Shown: positions 29,041 to 37,944 of the stretch, one piece after another
How the letters are laid out: each line of letters begins with the position of its first letter
Position numbering within the stretch: the first letter of the stretch is position 1
Assembly (NCBI RefSeq): GCF_003364295.1
Contig: NZ_NXLO01000003.1
Span: 124,001-188,000, forward strand
Origin: Helicobacter sp. MIT 99-5507
GTDB lineage: Bacteria > Campylobacterota > Campylobacteria > Campylobacterales > Helicobacteraceae
Length of the DNA stretch: 64,000 nucleotides
Direction of reading: 5' to 3'
The notes under the pieces: model-generated
Seen by the model: the letters and a program-made list of their open reading frames with translations, nothing else
Databases searched by the model: none
Told to the model about the DNA's origin: nothing
Position numbers and translations under genes: made by a program

Positions 29041-29594
29041 ATATTTTAGTCCCAATAATGCAAGGATTTGAAGAAATAGAATTAGTAAGTATAATAGATA
29101 CACTAAGAAGAGCTGATATAAATATCATTATTGCTAGAGATTCTAATAATGATGACGAAATGGTAATAGGAGCGCATAATATTATCATAAAATCAATGTG
29201 CAAAATCTCACAAGTCGATATAGATAGCCTAGATGGCATTGCTCTTGCAGGTGGATTTGAGGGGATGTTAAACCTAAAAAATAGCAAAGAAATAATAGAA
29301 ATATTACAAAAACTAGATAAACAAAATAAGCTTATATCTGCGATTTGTGCTTCACCTATCGTGCTAGCCCAAGCAGGAGTGCTAAAAAATCATTTTACAT
29401 GCTATCCAGGATGTGAGAGTGAAATACAAGTAGCAACAAAATATACACAACAAGCTACTTGCATAGATGAAAATATAATCACTGCAAATGGTCCAGCAAG
29501 CGGAATCTTATTTGCCCTTGAAATCATTAAAAAACTACAAGGCAAAGAAAAATACAATAAAATAAAAAGTGAAATGCTTATTGTAGAATCATGA
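29037..29594 (+). CDS. DJ-1/PfpI family protein
   Basis: 185 aa, cytoplasmic. The nucleophile-elbow Cys is residue 104 in SAICASPIVLAQAG, with the partner acid in GFEEIE (Glu12/13), as in DJ-1, YajL and ThiJ-type proteins. These act as glyoxalase or protein-repair/chaperone factors under oxidative and carbonyl stress; the exact activity here is unknown. Coupled to the metallophosphoesterase and overlapping the convergent nusA end by 6 bases. Confidence 0.88.
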   Translation: MNILVPIMQGFEEIELVSIIDTLRRADINIIIARDSNNDDEMVIGAHNIIIKSMCKISQVDIDSLDGIALAGGFEGMLNLKNSKEIIEILQKLDKQNKLISAICASPIVLAQAGVLKNHFTCYPGCESEIQVATKYTQQATCIDENIITANGPASGILFALEIIKKLQGKEKYNKIKSEMLIVES

Positions 29595-30737
29595 TTTAAA
29601 TAAAGATTCTAGTAGCTGTTTTCCGCTTTCTTTTATATCATTTTGCTGTTTTTCTACTTCTTTGATATTTTGCATACTTAAAGTATTAGGATTTGCGCCC
29701 AAATCCTCGATCTCTAGCTCCATTCCAAGTAGCATAGATGTTAGCCTTATATTTACACCATCTTTGCCTATTGCTTTTGATTTTTGATCGCTATAAAGAG
29801 ATATAATAGCCTTATTGTCTAATATTTTTACACTTACAATTTTTGCAGGTGAGAGTGCATTTGTAATAAATACTTCTGGCACACTAGAATATTCTACACA
29901 ATCTATACTCTCTCCGCATATTTTTTTACTAACAGCATTTATCCTTATACCTTTTACTCCAACGGTTGCACCAACTGGATCAATTCGTGCTGTATTTGAT
30001 GATACTGCTACTTTTGAGCGAACCCCTGGAATCCTAGAACATTTCATAATATTTACTTCACCATCTGCTATTTCTGGCACTTCTAATTTTAATAATTCCT
30101 CCAAAAACTTTGGTGTTGTCCTGCTTAACTCTATTTGGATTCCATATCTATTATCAATATAAATTCGCTTTAATATACAAGAGATACTTTGCCCTACTTT
30201 AAATACTTCACCTTTTATTCTATTTTTTCTAGGGAGTCTAGCTCTAATAGAATCTATTTCAACAATAGTATCTTCACTCTTTGAATCGATATATACAACC
30301 ATTCCATTTATGATTTTATCTACACTATTTTTTAGATTATCAAATATCTGATCTTCTATATTTTTTTCAATGCTACTTTCCAAATCTCTTAAAAGATTGC
30401 TAATTGTATTTCTATTTAATTCCAAATTATCAATACTTAACTCAAATAAAATCTCATCACCAATAGATACATTGCCATTTTTACGAGCTTGAGATATTTT
30501 TATCAATTTTTTAGAATCCTCTTCTAAAATCTCAAAATCATCATCGACAACTTTTAATTTATTGAATAATTTTATTGTTTTGTCTTTTTTGTCAAAATCA
30601 ACAACAAAATTCATATCATTATCAATGCTATTTTTTGCAAGTTTTAAAATTTTATTTTTTACTATATTTTGAATAACATCAATTTGTAATCCTTTTTCAT
30701 ATGCGATGATTTCGATAATATCTAAAATTTTATCCAA
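29589..30737 (-). CDS. nusA: Transcription termination/antitermination factor NusA
   Basis: RNA polymerase-binding factor controlling pausing, termination and rRNA antitermination. 382 aa: N-terminal polymerase-binding domain (about 1-125), S1 domain (about 135-200) and two KH domains (about 205-345, with RSKVAVSSN and ARIDPVGATVGVKGIRI, then KAIGKDGVNIRLTSMLLG). It lacks the acidic C-terminal repeats of E. coli NusA, as is common. Starts with TTG after AAGG. Not in the usual rimP-nusA-infB arrangement. Confidence 0.95.
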   Translation of the reverse strand: MDKILDIIEIIAYEKGLQIDVIQNIVKNKILKLAKNSIDNDMNFVVDFDKKDKTIKLFNKLKVVDDDFEILEEDSKKLIKISQARKNGNVSIGDEILFELSIDNLELNRNTISNLLRDLESSIEKNIEDQIFDNLKNSVDKIINGMVVYIDSKSEDTIVEIDSIRARLPRKNRIKGEVFKVGQSISCILKRIYIDNRYGIQIELSRTTPKFLEELLKLEVPEIADGEVNIMKCSRIPGVRSKVAVSSNTARIDPVGATVGVKGIRINAVSKKICGESIDCVEYSSVPEVFITNALSPAKIVSVKILDNKAIISLYSDQKSKAIGKDGVNIRLTSMLLGMELEIEDLGANPNTLSMQNIKEVEKQQNDIKESGKQLLESLFKS

Positions 30738-30815
30738 GATTTGAATCCTTAAAAATTAAGTATAAAACATTTAAAAAATGTGCTGATTATATCAAACTAG
30801 ACTTAAAGTTTTAAG

Positions 30816-30831
30816 ATAAATTTGATAGAAT
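30816..30831 (+). promoter_or_regulatory. Possible promoter before the HP0268-like gene
   Basis: AAGATAAATTTGATAGAATC holds two -10-like hexamers, TAAATT (30816-30821) and TAGAAT (30826-30831), 35-50 bases before the start codon. The string resembles the element ahead of the TauE-like gene (2569-2584). The choice between them is open. Confidence 0.35.
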
Positions 30832-30866
30832 CAAATCTTTGCAAAATGCCAATTAAGGAATAGTAA

Positions 30867-31115
30867 ATGAATTTAAAACTAGCTAGAATGAATCTAAATG
30901 ACAAGCCAAAAACAATAACACTAGAAGAAATAGAAAAACAAGTAAAAGAAAAAGGAAACACCACATTCTACCTTGATAGAGAAAATTCATTAAAAGATTT
31001 AGAAAAAATATGTGCTCATTTTGAAAAAAGTGCAAAATCAACTCATTTTCACGAGCTAAGATTTGGACTTGATAAAGATTGCATTCTTTATGAATTACAC
31101 ATTATAGATTATTAA
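30867..31115 (+). CDS. HP0268-like small protein (possible nicking nuclease)
   Basis: 82 aa, highly charged, ending LYELHIIDY. Size, C-terminal YELHI and position immediately before miaB match H. pylori HP0268, which has been reported to nick DNA and to cut RNA. The match is recalled from memory and from gene order rather than computed. Ribosome site AAGGAAT at 30855-30861. Sixteen bases from miaB, so probably one operon with miaB and the DUF374 gene. Confidence 0.6.
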   Translation: MNLKLARMNLNDKPKTITLEEIEKQVKEKGNTTFYLDRENSLKDLEKICAHFEKSAKSTHFHELRFGLDKDCILYELHIIDY

Positions 31116-31130
31116 TAAAAGATAGCAAAA

Positions 31131-32423
31131 TTGACTAAAAAATTATTTATAAAAACATTTGGCTGTGCTATGAATACGCGTGATAGTGATCATATTATCG
31201 CTGAATTGAAAGAAAAAGAAAACTACAATATAACACAAGATGCAAGAGAAGCTGATTTGATTATACTAAATACTTGCAGTGTTCGAGAAAAACCAGAAAA
31301 AAAGCTATTTAGTGAAATTGGAAGTTATGCTGCCATAAAAAAAAGAGATGCAAAAATTGGAATCTGTGGTTGCACCGCAAGTGCTCTTGGTGAAGAAATA
31401 ATCAAAAAAGCTCCAAGTGTTAATTTTGTATTAGGTGCAAGAAATGTATCAAAAATATCAAGCATTATCCACAAAGAAAAAGCTGTAGAAATCGAGATAA
31501 ATCATGATGAATCAAATTATGAATTTTGCAACAATATAGAATCTAATATAAGAGCCTTGATAAATATTTCTATTGGCTGTGATAAAAAGTGTTCTTATTG
31601 TATAGTGCCATTTACAAGAGGAAAAGAAATTTCTATCCCGCTTAATCTTATCTTAAAAGAAACAAGAGCAAGAGTAGAAAATGGTGCAAAAGAAATAATC
31701 TTGCTTGGACAAAATGTAAATAATTATGGCGCTAGATTCTCAATTCCACATGAAAAAATAAACTTTACAAAATTATTGCAGGAAATAAGCAAAATTGATG
31801 GGGTTGAACGAATCAAATTCGTATCACCGCATCCATTGCATATGGATGATGAATTTATAGAAGAGTTTGCAAGTAATAAAAAAATATCAAAATATATACA
31901 TATGCCTATGCAAAGTGGCTCAAATACTGTTTTAAAAGATATGAAAAGAGGATATACAAGAGAGTGGTTTTTAAATAGAGTAAATAAGATAAAATCTCTC
32001 TGTCCTGATGTAGGTATAGGCACAGATATAATAGTGGCATTTCCAAGTGAAAAAGAAGAAGATTTCTATGATACATTAGATATGGTAAAAAATATAGAAT
32101 TTGATACTATGTATAGTTTTATTTATTCTCCAAGAAAAGATACAACAGCATTTAATATGAAAGAGATAGATTCTAGTGTTGCTGCTATGAGATTAGAAAT
32201 ATTGCAGAATCTTCACAAGCAAATCTTAAATAAAAAAGCAAAAAATGAAATAAATAAAATCCATAAAGTTATGATTGAAAATATTAATGATAAAGGAAGT
32301 GAAGGTAGAAGCGATAATGGTAGGCTAATAAAAATAAATGATACCAATATTGCTATTGGCAATTTCTATGATGTAATCATCACAAATAATGAAAATGGAA
32401 GCCTATTTGGCAAAATAATTTAA
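31131..32423 (+). CDS. miaB: tRNA-2-methylthio-N6-dimethylallyladenosine synthase
   Basis: Radical-SAM methylthiotransferase that modifies A37 of tRNAs reading UNN codons. 430 aa. The N-terminal cluster Cys are in TFGCAMN, NTCSVRE and ICGCTAS; the radical-SAM CxxxCxxC is in GCDKKCSYC (near residue 150). A C-terminal TRAM domain follows (about 370-430). Starts with TTG and a poor ribosome site. The stop overlaps the next start by one base (TAATG). Confidence 0.95.
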   Translation: MTKKLFIKTFGCAMNTRDSDHIIAELKEKENYNITQDAREADLIILNTCSVREKPEKKLFSEIGSYAAIKKRDAKIGICGCTASALGEEIIKKAPSVNFVLGARNVSKISSIIHKEKAVEIEINHDESNYEFCNNIESNIRALINISIGCDKKCSYCIVPFTRGKEISIPLNLILKETRARVENGAKEIILLGQNVNNYGARFSIPHEKINFTKLLQEISKIDGVERIKFVSPHPLHMDDEFIEEFASNKKISKYIHMPMQSGSNTVLKDMKRGYTREWFLNRVNKIKSLCPDVGIGTDIIVAFPSEKEEDFYDTLDMVKNIEFDTMYSFIYSPRKDTTAFNMKEIDSSVAAMRLEILQNLHKQILNKKAKNEINKIHKVMIENINDKGSEGRSDNGRLIKINDTNIAIGNFYDVIITNNENGSLFGKII

Positions 32424-33091
32424 TGATATTTAATAAAGATTCTAGAAGAGCATTTAAACGTAAAATAATACTTTTATTTGCTCCACGGCTTGTTTGGATA
32501 TTTCTTTGGATTTTGTATTTAAGCTGCAAAAATAGATTTTATATTCATGATGATATAAAAAAGGGCAATGCTATACTTGCTTTTTGGCATGGTGAATTTT
32601 TAATGCTTCCATTTTTGTATAAAAAAATGCGAGATAAACCAAAAATATTTGTAATTTCAAGCGAGCATTTTGATGGTGAATTGATGGTAAAACTATATGG
32701 ATATTTTGGATTTAAAACTATTCGAGGCTCTAATACAAGAGGTGGAAGAAGGGTTTTGATACAATCATTTAAAAAGCTAGAAGATGGATATGATGTTGCA
32801 ATAACACCTGATGGTCCAAAAGGACCTTATCATAGTATAGCAGATGGTGTTGTAGCTATGAGTCAAAAAACCGGCATTGCAATAGTGCCTGTTAGAACTA
32901 TACCAAATAGATTTTATGAGCTAAAAACTTGGGATAAATTTAGAATCCCAAAATTATTTTCTAAAATAATATATATCTCAATGCCAAGTTTTCATATATC
33001 AAAAGATTTAAACTTAGAAGACGCAAAAGAATTAGTATATAAACAAATGACAAAAGACCCAAATATAGTTTTTAAATATGAGGGTTTTTAA
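32423..33091 (+). CDS. DUF374 lysophospholipid acyltransferase-like protein
   Basis: 222 aa. An N-terminal hydrophobic helix (about residues 13-33) is followed by the acyltransferase-like core: FWHGEFLMLPF (the His of an HxxxxD-like site), TIRGSNTRGGRRVL and ITPDGPKGPYHSIADGV, typical of DUF374. Relatives include LpxL/LpxJ-type acyltransferases of lipid A synthesis, so an acyl transfer to lipid is likely but the substrate is unknown. Same gene order (small gene, miaB, this gene) as in H. pylori HP0268-0270. Confidence 0.82.
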   Translation: MIFNKDSRRAFKRKIILLFAPRLVWIFLWILYLSCKNRFYIHDDIKKGNAILAFWHGEFLMLPFLYKKMRDKPKIFVISSEHFDGELMVKLYGYFGFKTIRGSNTRGGRRVLIQSFKKLEDGYDVAITPDGPKGPYHSIADGVVAMSQKTGIAIVPVRTIPNRFYELKTWDKFRIPKLFSKIIYISMPSFHISKDLNLEDAKELVYKQMTKDPNIVFKYEGF

Positions 33092-33167
33092 GAATATAGT
33101 TTAGTTATTTTATAAGTTTAAGATTGTAGAATCTAATGAATTAAATATTTATTTTAAAGGCTATTTA

Positions 33168-34079
33168 TTGTCATTATTTAGCAGAATATATCAAAAAGTT
33201 ATTATATCAATTGACTTAGATGAAAAAACTTGTAGAGTTATAGTATCTAATAATTCACAACAAGAAGAAAAAACATATAAAACTATTAATGCAGATTTTC
33301 CCATAGAAGCAGCAAAATACATACAAAGGATACAAAATAAACACCCATATACATATGTATCTACTATGATTAGGGGACAACAACAAGGGCTATTAAATGG
33401 TAATAAAATAGATATATTTGATAAATTTGGACTTGATATAAATTCTTTAAGAATAATGCTAGTAAATAATCAATGGTTTGTTTATGTAAGCAAAAAAAAT
33501 CTACAAGATTATAAAAATAAATTTAGCAAAATAAATGGATTGGACTTTGTTTTTTCACCATTTATTATAATCTTTGAAAAAATAAAAGATAGTCTAGATA
33601 GCGCAAAAAAGCTATATATATTACAAGAAAAAGGCTCTAGTAGTTTGCTTATTGCAGACAGAGATAATATATATTTTGGAGAATATATAGTATTTGAACA
33701 AGATAGATTCTTAGATGAAAATAAAGAAGATGATGACAAGAATGATAAAGAAATAGAATTTGATGTCATTGATGAAATTGATGAAAATATAATTATAAAA
33801 GATTTTGATAAAAATGGCTATGAACAATCACAAAATAATCTTAGTGAATTATCTATTGCAAACCACATGATAGAACTTATCACAAAAACTTTAAATAGCT
33901 TTTATCAAGATAGCAGATATGCAAGTGATTTTATAGATGAACTTTTGATATTTGATGGATATGGAATAAGTGATAATGCAAAATCTCATCTAAAAAATAA
34001 TACCATGCTTGAAACTCAATTTATACGAATAGATGTATGCAAGGAAATAGAAAAGCTAACAAAGATGGAATTACAATAA
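33168..34079 (+). CDS. PilM/GspL-like actin-fold protein (hypothetical)
   Basis: 303 aa, no membrane helix. The N terminus KVIISIDLDEKTCRVIV resembles the phosphate-1 strand of actin-like PilM and GspL. The C terminus (SDFIDELLIFDGYGISDNAKSHL, then FIRIDVCKEIEKL) resembles the end of the same fold. The middle (about 180-215) is very acidic. The nucleotide-binding residues are not clearly conserved. Together with the next two genes it repeats the PilM-PilN-PilO order. Starts with TTG after AAAGG. Not recognised as a named Helicobacter protein. Confidence 0.6.
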   Translation: MSLFSRIYQKVIISIDLDEKTCRVIVSNNSQQEEKTYKTINADFPIEAAKYIQRIQNKHPYTYVSTMIRGQQQGLLNGNKIDIFDKFGLDINSLRIMLVNNQWFVYVSKKNLQDYKNKFSKINGLDFVFSPFIIIFEKIKDSLDSAKKLYILQEKGSSSLLIADRDNIYFGEYIVFEQDRFLDENKEDDDKNDKEIEFDVIDEIDENIIIKDFDKNGYEQSQNNLSELSIANHMIELITKTLNSFYQDSRYASDFIDELLIFDGYGISDNAKSHLKNNTMLETQFIRIDVCKEIEKLTKMELQ

Positions 34080-34088
34080 AGGACAATA

Positions 34089-34607
34089 ATGGCTCTAAGA
34101 TATAGCTTTACAACTCCAAGGCCAAAATATATAGTATCAAAGCTAACAAAAATATGGATATTTTATATAGTGCTTAGTGTTGTTATTATATATTTTGGTG
34201 GAATCTATCTAAAAATAGAAGTTGATATATTGCATAATAATACACAAGTTATAGAAAACAATATGAATATGCAAGATAAAAAAATAGCCCTTATAAATAA
34301 AAACATAGAGCGTCTAAAATACGAGGCAAATCTAAATAATATAAATAAAAACTACAATAGTGAGGTGCAAAAATCATTATTAAATTTATTTGCACTAATA
34401 CCTGATCAAATAACAATAACACAAATAAAACTTGAAGAAGAAAAGCTAACACTAAAGGGTATAACACCGACTAGAGAGCTGTATTCTTTCTTGTTGCAAG
34501 CACCACTAAGATCAATCTTTACAACAAGTAGAGTTGATTTTTTTTCACTACCAAATGGGTGGTTTAATTTCACATCAATTAGCGTATTAAATAAAGAGAC
34601 AAAATGA
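34089..34607 (+). CDS. PilN-like bitopic membrane protein (hypothetical)
   Basis: 172 aa. A short basic cytoplasmic N terminus precedes one membrane helix (about residues 25-45), a coiled coil (about 50-90) and a small periplasmic alpha/beta domain whose core LLNLFALIPDQITITQIKLE, then LTLKGITPTRELYSFLL, follows the PilN pattern closely. Ten bases after the PilM-like gene and 4 bases overlapping the next (ATGA). Confidence 0.6.
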   Translation: MALRYSFTTPRPKYIVSKLTKIWIFYIVLSVVIIYFGGIYLKIEVDILHNNTQVIENNMNMQDKKIALINKNIERLKYEANLNNINKNYNSEVQKSLLNLFALIPDQITITQIKLEEEKLTLKGITPTRELYSFLLQAPLRSIFTTSRVDFFSLPNGWFNFTSISVLNKETK

Positions 34608-35134
34608 AATTTTTTAATTTTTTAAATGATATTGATTGGAGCAAAAATATAATATTATTTATAGTATATATATTGATTATATTATTTTGCCTAGCATTTT
34701 ATTTTATACCAATTATGCAAAATCATAAGATTAAAACTCTAGATTACAAACGAATACAAAGCCTTGATACTGCAATCACTAACAATGAAAATGCTCTACA
34801 ACAAGATTTGGATTCTATATTAAGCAAAAATGATCATCACAATATAAGAAACAAGATTGATATGCAGAAATTAGAAAAATATATAAAAACATATATAAAT
34901 AATGCAGTCATTCTTGATAATGGAATACAAGATTCTGCTAATAATATAAAAATACAAAATATTTCAATACAAGGATATACAAAGCATACAAAAGAGATTG
35001 TGGATTTTATTAATAATCTAGAGAATCTAAATAATAATATAAGAATAGGATTCCCAATTGATATAGCAAAACAAGGAGATAATCTAAAAGTAAATCTCTA
35101 TATAAATATCTATTATAGCGATTATAAATTATGA
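34604..35134 (+). CDS. PilO/GspM-like bitopic membrane protein (hypothetical)
   Basis: 176 aa. A membrane helix at about residues 17-36, a helical stalk, then a periplasmic domain with IQNISIQGYTKHTKEIVDFINNLENL, a pattern seen in PilO and GspM. Abuts the convergent polA end with no spacer. With its two neighbours it would form an inner-membrane alignment platform of a type II secretion or type IV pilus kind; no secretin, pilin or traffic ATPase gene is in this window. Confidence 0.55.
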   Translation: MKFFNFLNDIDWSKNIILFIVYILIILFCLAFYFIPIMQNHKIKTLDYKRIQSLDTAITNNENALQQDLDSILSKNDHHNIRNKIDMQKLEKYIKTYINNAVILDNGIQDSANNIKIQNISIQGYTKHTKEIVDFINNLENLNNNIRIGFPIDIAKQGDNLKVNLYINIYYSDYKL

Positions 35135-37768
35135 TTATTTTAGTTCAGACCAACGTTTGCCTATACTTATGCCACATTTAAGTGGAACTCTAAGCGTATA
35201 AATATTATTCATAATCTCTAGTATTTCTTTGCTTGCACTATCTACTTCGCTATCTTTTACTTCAAATATCAATTCATCATGCACTTGTAATAATAATTTT
35301 ATATCTCTATTTTTGAATCTATCAAAACATTTATTCATAGATAATTTTATCAAGTCAGCTGCACTACCTTGAAAAATTGAATTTACACCTTCTCTAAGAA
35401 ATGCCAATTTTTCATATTCTGCAATATTATGAAAATCAAAATTTCTAGTTCTACCAAGCAAGGTAAGGGCATATCCATTGTTAAAAATAAAATTTTCCTC
35501 TTTTTGGAGATAATCCCGCACTGTTGGAAAACTCTCAAAATAGCTATCTATGTATTCCTTACTTTTAGATTGTGATATTTTGAGAGTTTGAGCAAGTTTT
35601 TTTGCACCCATTCCATAAATCAAACCAAAATTAATACTTTTTGCAATATTTCTTTTTTCTTTAGCTTCATCTTGCCCAAATATTTTTATTGCAGTTTCTA
35701 AATGTATATCTTTATCATTTATAAAAGATTCTAATAGATTTGGATCCTGTGAAAAATGGGCTAATAATCGCAGTTCAATCTGTGAATAATCTGCGGAAAT
35801 GAGACTATATCCTTCCCTTGCAATAAAACCATATCGTATTCTTCTTCCAATAGAAGTTTTAACAGGGATATTTTGCAAATTTGGATTTCTTGAGCTAAGA
35901 CGACCTGTGCTAGTTCCTGTTTGCATAAATGAAGTGTAGATTCTGCGATTTATGTTTAGATTTATTATTGGTATTACATAAGTGTTTAAAAGTTTATTTA
36001 ATTCACGATGCTCTAATATGCAAGGGATAATAGGATGAGAATCTATTAAAGATTCTAATGTTTTTTCATCAGTGCTATATCCGCTTTTTAAGATTCTGCC
36101 TTTTTTTAGATTAAATTTATTAAATAGCACATCGCCTAATTGCCTTGTAGAATTGATATTAAATTCATTGCCTGCGATACTATAAATCTTGCTGCTTATA
36201 TCTTTAATCTTAGATTCTAGCTCTAATTTTAATTGATGAAAAAAATCTAAATCTATACCTATTCCATTGCCTTCCATTTCTATCAAAACTTTGATAAATG
36301 GAAACTCTACATTTCTTGCAATATCTAGGAGATTCTTATTTAATGTATTCATAAAATGATGATACAAAGCCAAACTGCATATAGAATCTTGTGCTCCATA
36401 TTTTGTCGCTATATCAATTTGGACACTAGCAAATGTATCACCTTTATTTACAATATCTTCAAACTTAGTAGTAACATAATCAAAATTTTTCTTTGTTTGA
36501 TAATCAAGGTTTAACATACCTGATGGATTCTCTAGCCATGCAAGTATCAATGTATCGCTATAATCAGTGATCTCTAAATCAAAATTTCTTTTTATTACAG
36601 CTATATCAAATTTTAGATTATGTCCTATTATATGATGTTTAAATAATTTTTCTAATGCTTTTTTTGCATCACTAATAGATATTTGCTCTTCTACACCAAG
36701 ATAAAAATGATTAAGCGGCACATAATAACCAACATCTAAAGAATAAGCAAAAGAAAATCCGACAATATCACTACTCTTTACATCAAGAGAATTAGTCTCT
36801 GTATCAAAAGCAACAATACTATTTTTATCAATTGAATCTATAATCTTATGCAATTCTTTGGTATCTACAATTTTTATACATTCAAAATTTAATAAAGATT
36901 TATTTTTTGTGATATGCAAATCTTTTTTTATTTTTGATAGGATATTTATATCATAGCTTTTTAGCTCATCTTCTATCAAAAATAGTGGATTAGTTGCTGG
37001 TTTTAAAGTAGATTCTAAATCAAAAGAATCCAATAAATCATCTCTTAATCTTACAAGCTCTTTACTTTGATAAGCAGAATCTTTGCCTTCAATAATCCTA
37101 CTAATCAATTTTGGCGTTAGAAAATTTTTTAGTGAATGGATATTATTATACACTCCATCAAGTGAGTTAAAATTGCTAATTAATTTTTGTGCAGTTTTTG
37201 TACCAATGCCTTTTATGCCAGATACATTATCACTTGAATCTCCAACCAAACTTTGATAATCAACAAATTGCTCTGGATATACACCAAATTTCTCAAAACA
37301 TTCTTCTTTGTATATGCTTTTCTTTTTTATTGGATCATATATATAAGTATTAGAATCTATTAATTGATATAAATCCTTATCAACACTAACAATTCTAATA
37401 TTTACATCTTTTACAATAGATTTAATAGAAGCTATGGCATCATCAGCCTCATATCCATTAATAGATATATAAGGCAAATTCATTTTTTTTATCCATTCAA
37501 TTGCGATTTGAATCTGCAAAGATAAATCTATATCTATTTCTTTACGATTTGCTTTATAATCACTTGCAATATCTTTTCTTTTTTTATCGCCCTCACCTTC
37601 TAATGCAAAAATGATATAGTTAGAATCATCATTATATAGCTGATTGATGAGATTTGCAAAGCCAAGCAAAACACCGCTTGGCTTACCATCTTTGCTTTTT
37701 AATTTTGGCATCGCATAAAAATTTCGAAAAAAATATCCAAAAGTATCGATAATAGATAGAGTTTTCAT
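35135..37768 (-). CDS. polA: DNA polymerase I
   Basis: 877 aa, full length. N-terminal 5'-nuclease domain (about 1-280; YIIFALEGEGDKKRK, GYEADDAIAS, VSVDKDLYQL, GDSSDNVSGIKGIGTKTA). 3'-5' exonuclease domain (about 300-480) with its acidic ligands present: Asp322/Glu324 in FDTETNSLD, GHNLKFD, and YGAQD. Polymerase domain with DYSQIELRLLAHFSQD and LLQVHDELIFEV. Repairs gaps and removes RNA primers. Proofreading motifs look intact, which is not true of every Helicobacter PolA by report. Ribosome site GGAG. Confidence 0.97.
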   Translation of the reverse strand: MKTLSIIDTFGYFFRNFYAMPKLKSKDGKPSGVLLGFANLINQLYNDDSNYIIFALEGEGDKKRKDIASDYKANRKEIDIDLSLQIQIAIEWIKKMNLPYISINGYEADDAIASIKSIVKDVNIRIVSVDKDLYQLIDSNTYIYDPIKKKSIYKEECFEKFGVYPEQFVDYQSLVGDSSDNVSGIKGIGTKTAQKLISNFNSLDGVYNNIHSLKNFLTPKLISRIIEGKDSAYQSKELVRLRDDLLDSFDLESTLKPATNPLFLIEDELKSYDINILSKIKKDLHITKNKSLLNFECIKIVDTKELHKIIDSIDKNSIVAFDTETNSLDVKSSDIVGFSFAYSLDVGYYVPLNHFYLGVEEQISISDAKKALEKLFKHHIIGHNLKFDIAVIKRNFDLEITDYSDTLILAWLENPSGMLNLDYQTKKNFDYVTTKFEDIVNKGDTFASVQIDIATKYGAQDSICSLALYHHFMNTLNKNLLDIARNVEFPFIKVLIEMEGNGIGIDLDFFHQLKLELESKIKDISSKIYSIAGNEFNINSTRQLGDVLFNKFNLKKGRILKSGYSTDEKTLESLIDSHPIIPCILEHRELNKLLNTYVIPIINLNINRRIYTSFMQTGTSTGRLSSRNPNLQNIPVKTSIGRRIRYGFIAREGYSLISADYSQIELRLLAHFSQDPNLLESFINDKDIHLETAIKIFGQDEAKEKRNIAKSINFGLIYGMGAKKLAQTLKISQSKSKEYIDSYFESFPTVRDYLQKEENFIFNNGYALTLLGRTRNFDFHNIAEYEKLAFLREGVNSIFQGSAADLIKLSMNKCFDRFKNRDIKLLLQVHDELIFEVKDSEVDSASKEILEIMNNIYTLRVPLKCGISIGKRWSELK

Positions 37769-37944
37769 TTTGCTATTTCTCCATTTTTTGGCAAAGATTC
37801 TAGCACAAATTAGAATCTATATAATTAAATAATACAGGACATAAATAACACTAGATTCTAGTTTAAACTTTTATTTTTAGGTTTTTATAGGATTTTAAAT
37901 ATTTTATTAAGAAGATAGCTTATTTATTTACAAATGATAATTAC

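Noticed and set aside
29815-30162. 115-codon plus-strand frame opposite nusA
   Set aside because: Shadow of the KH-domain region of nusA; no start signal.
37845-37865. ACTAGATTCTAGT palindrome between polA and xth
   Set aside because: As a single site it is explained by the general excess of TAGAWTCTA in the window; no separate operator claimed.
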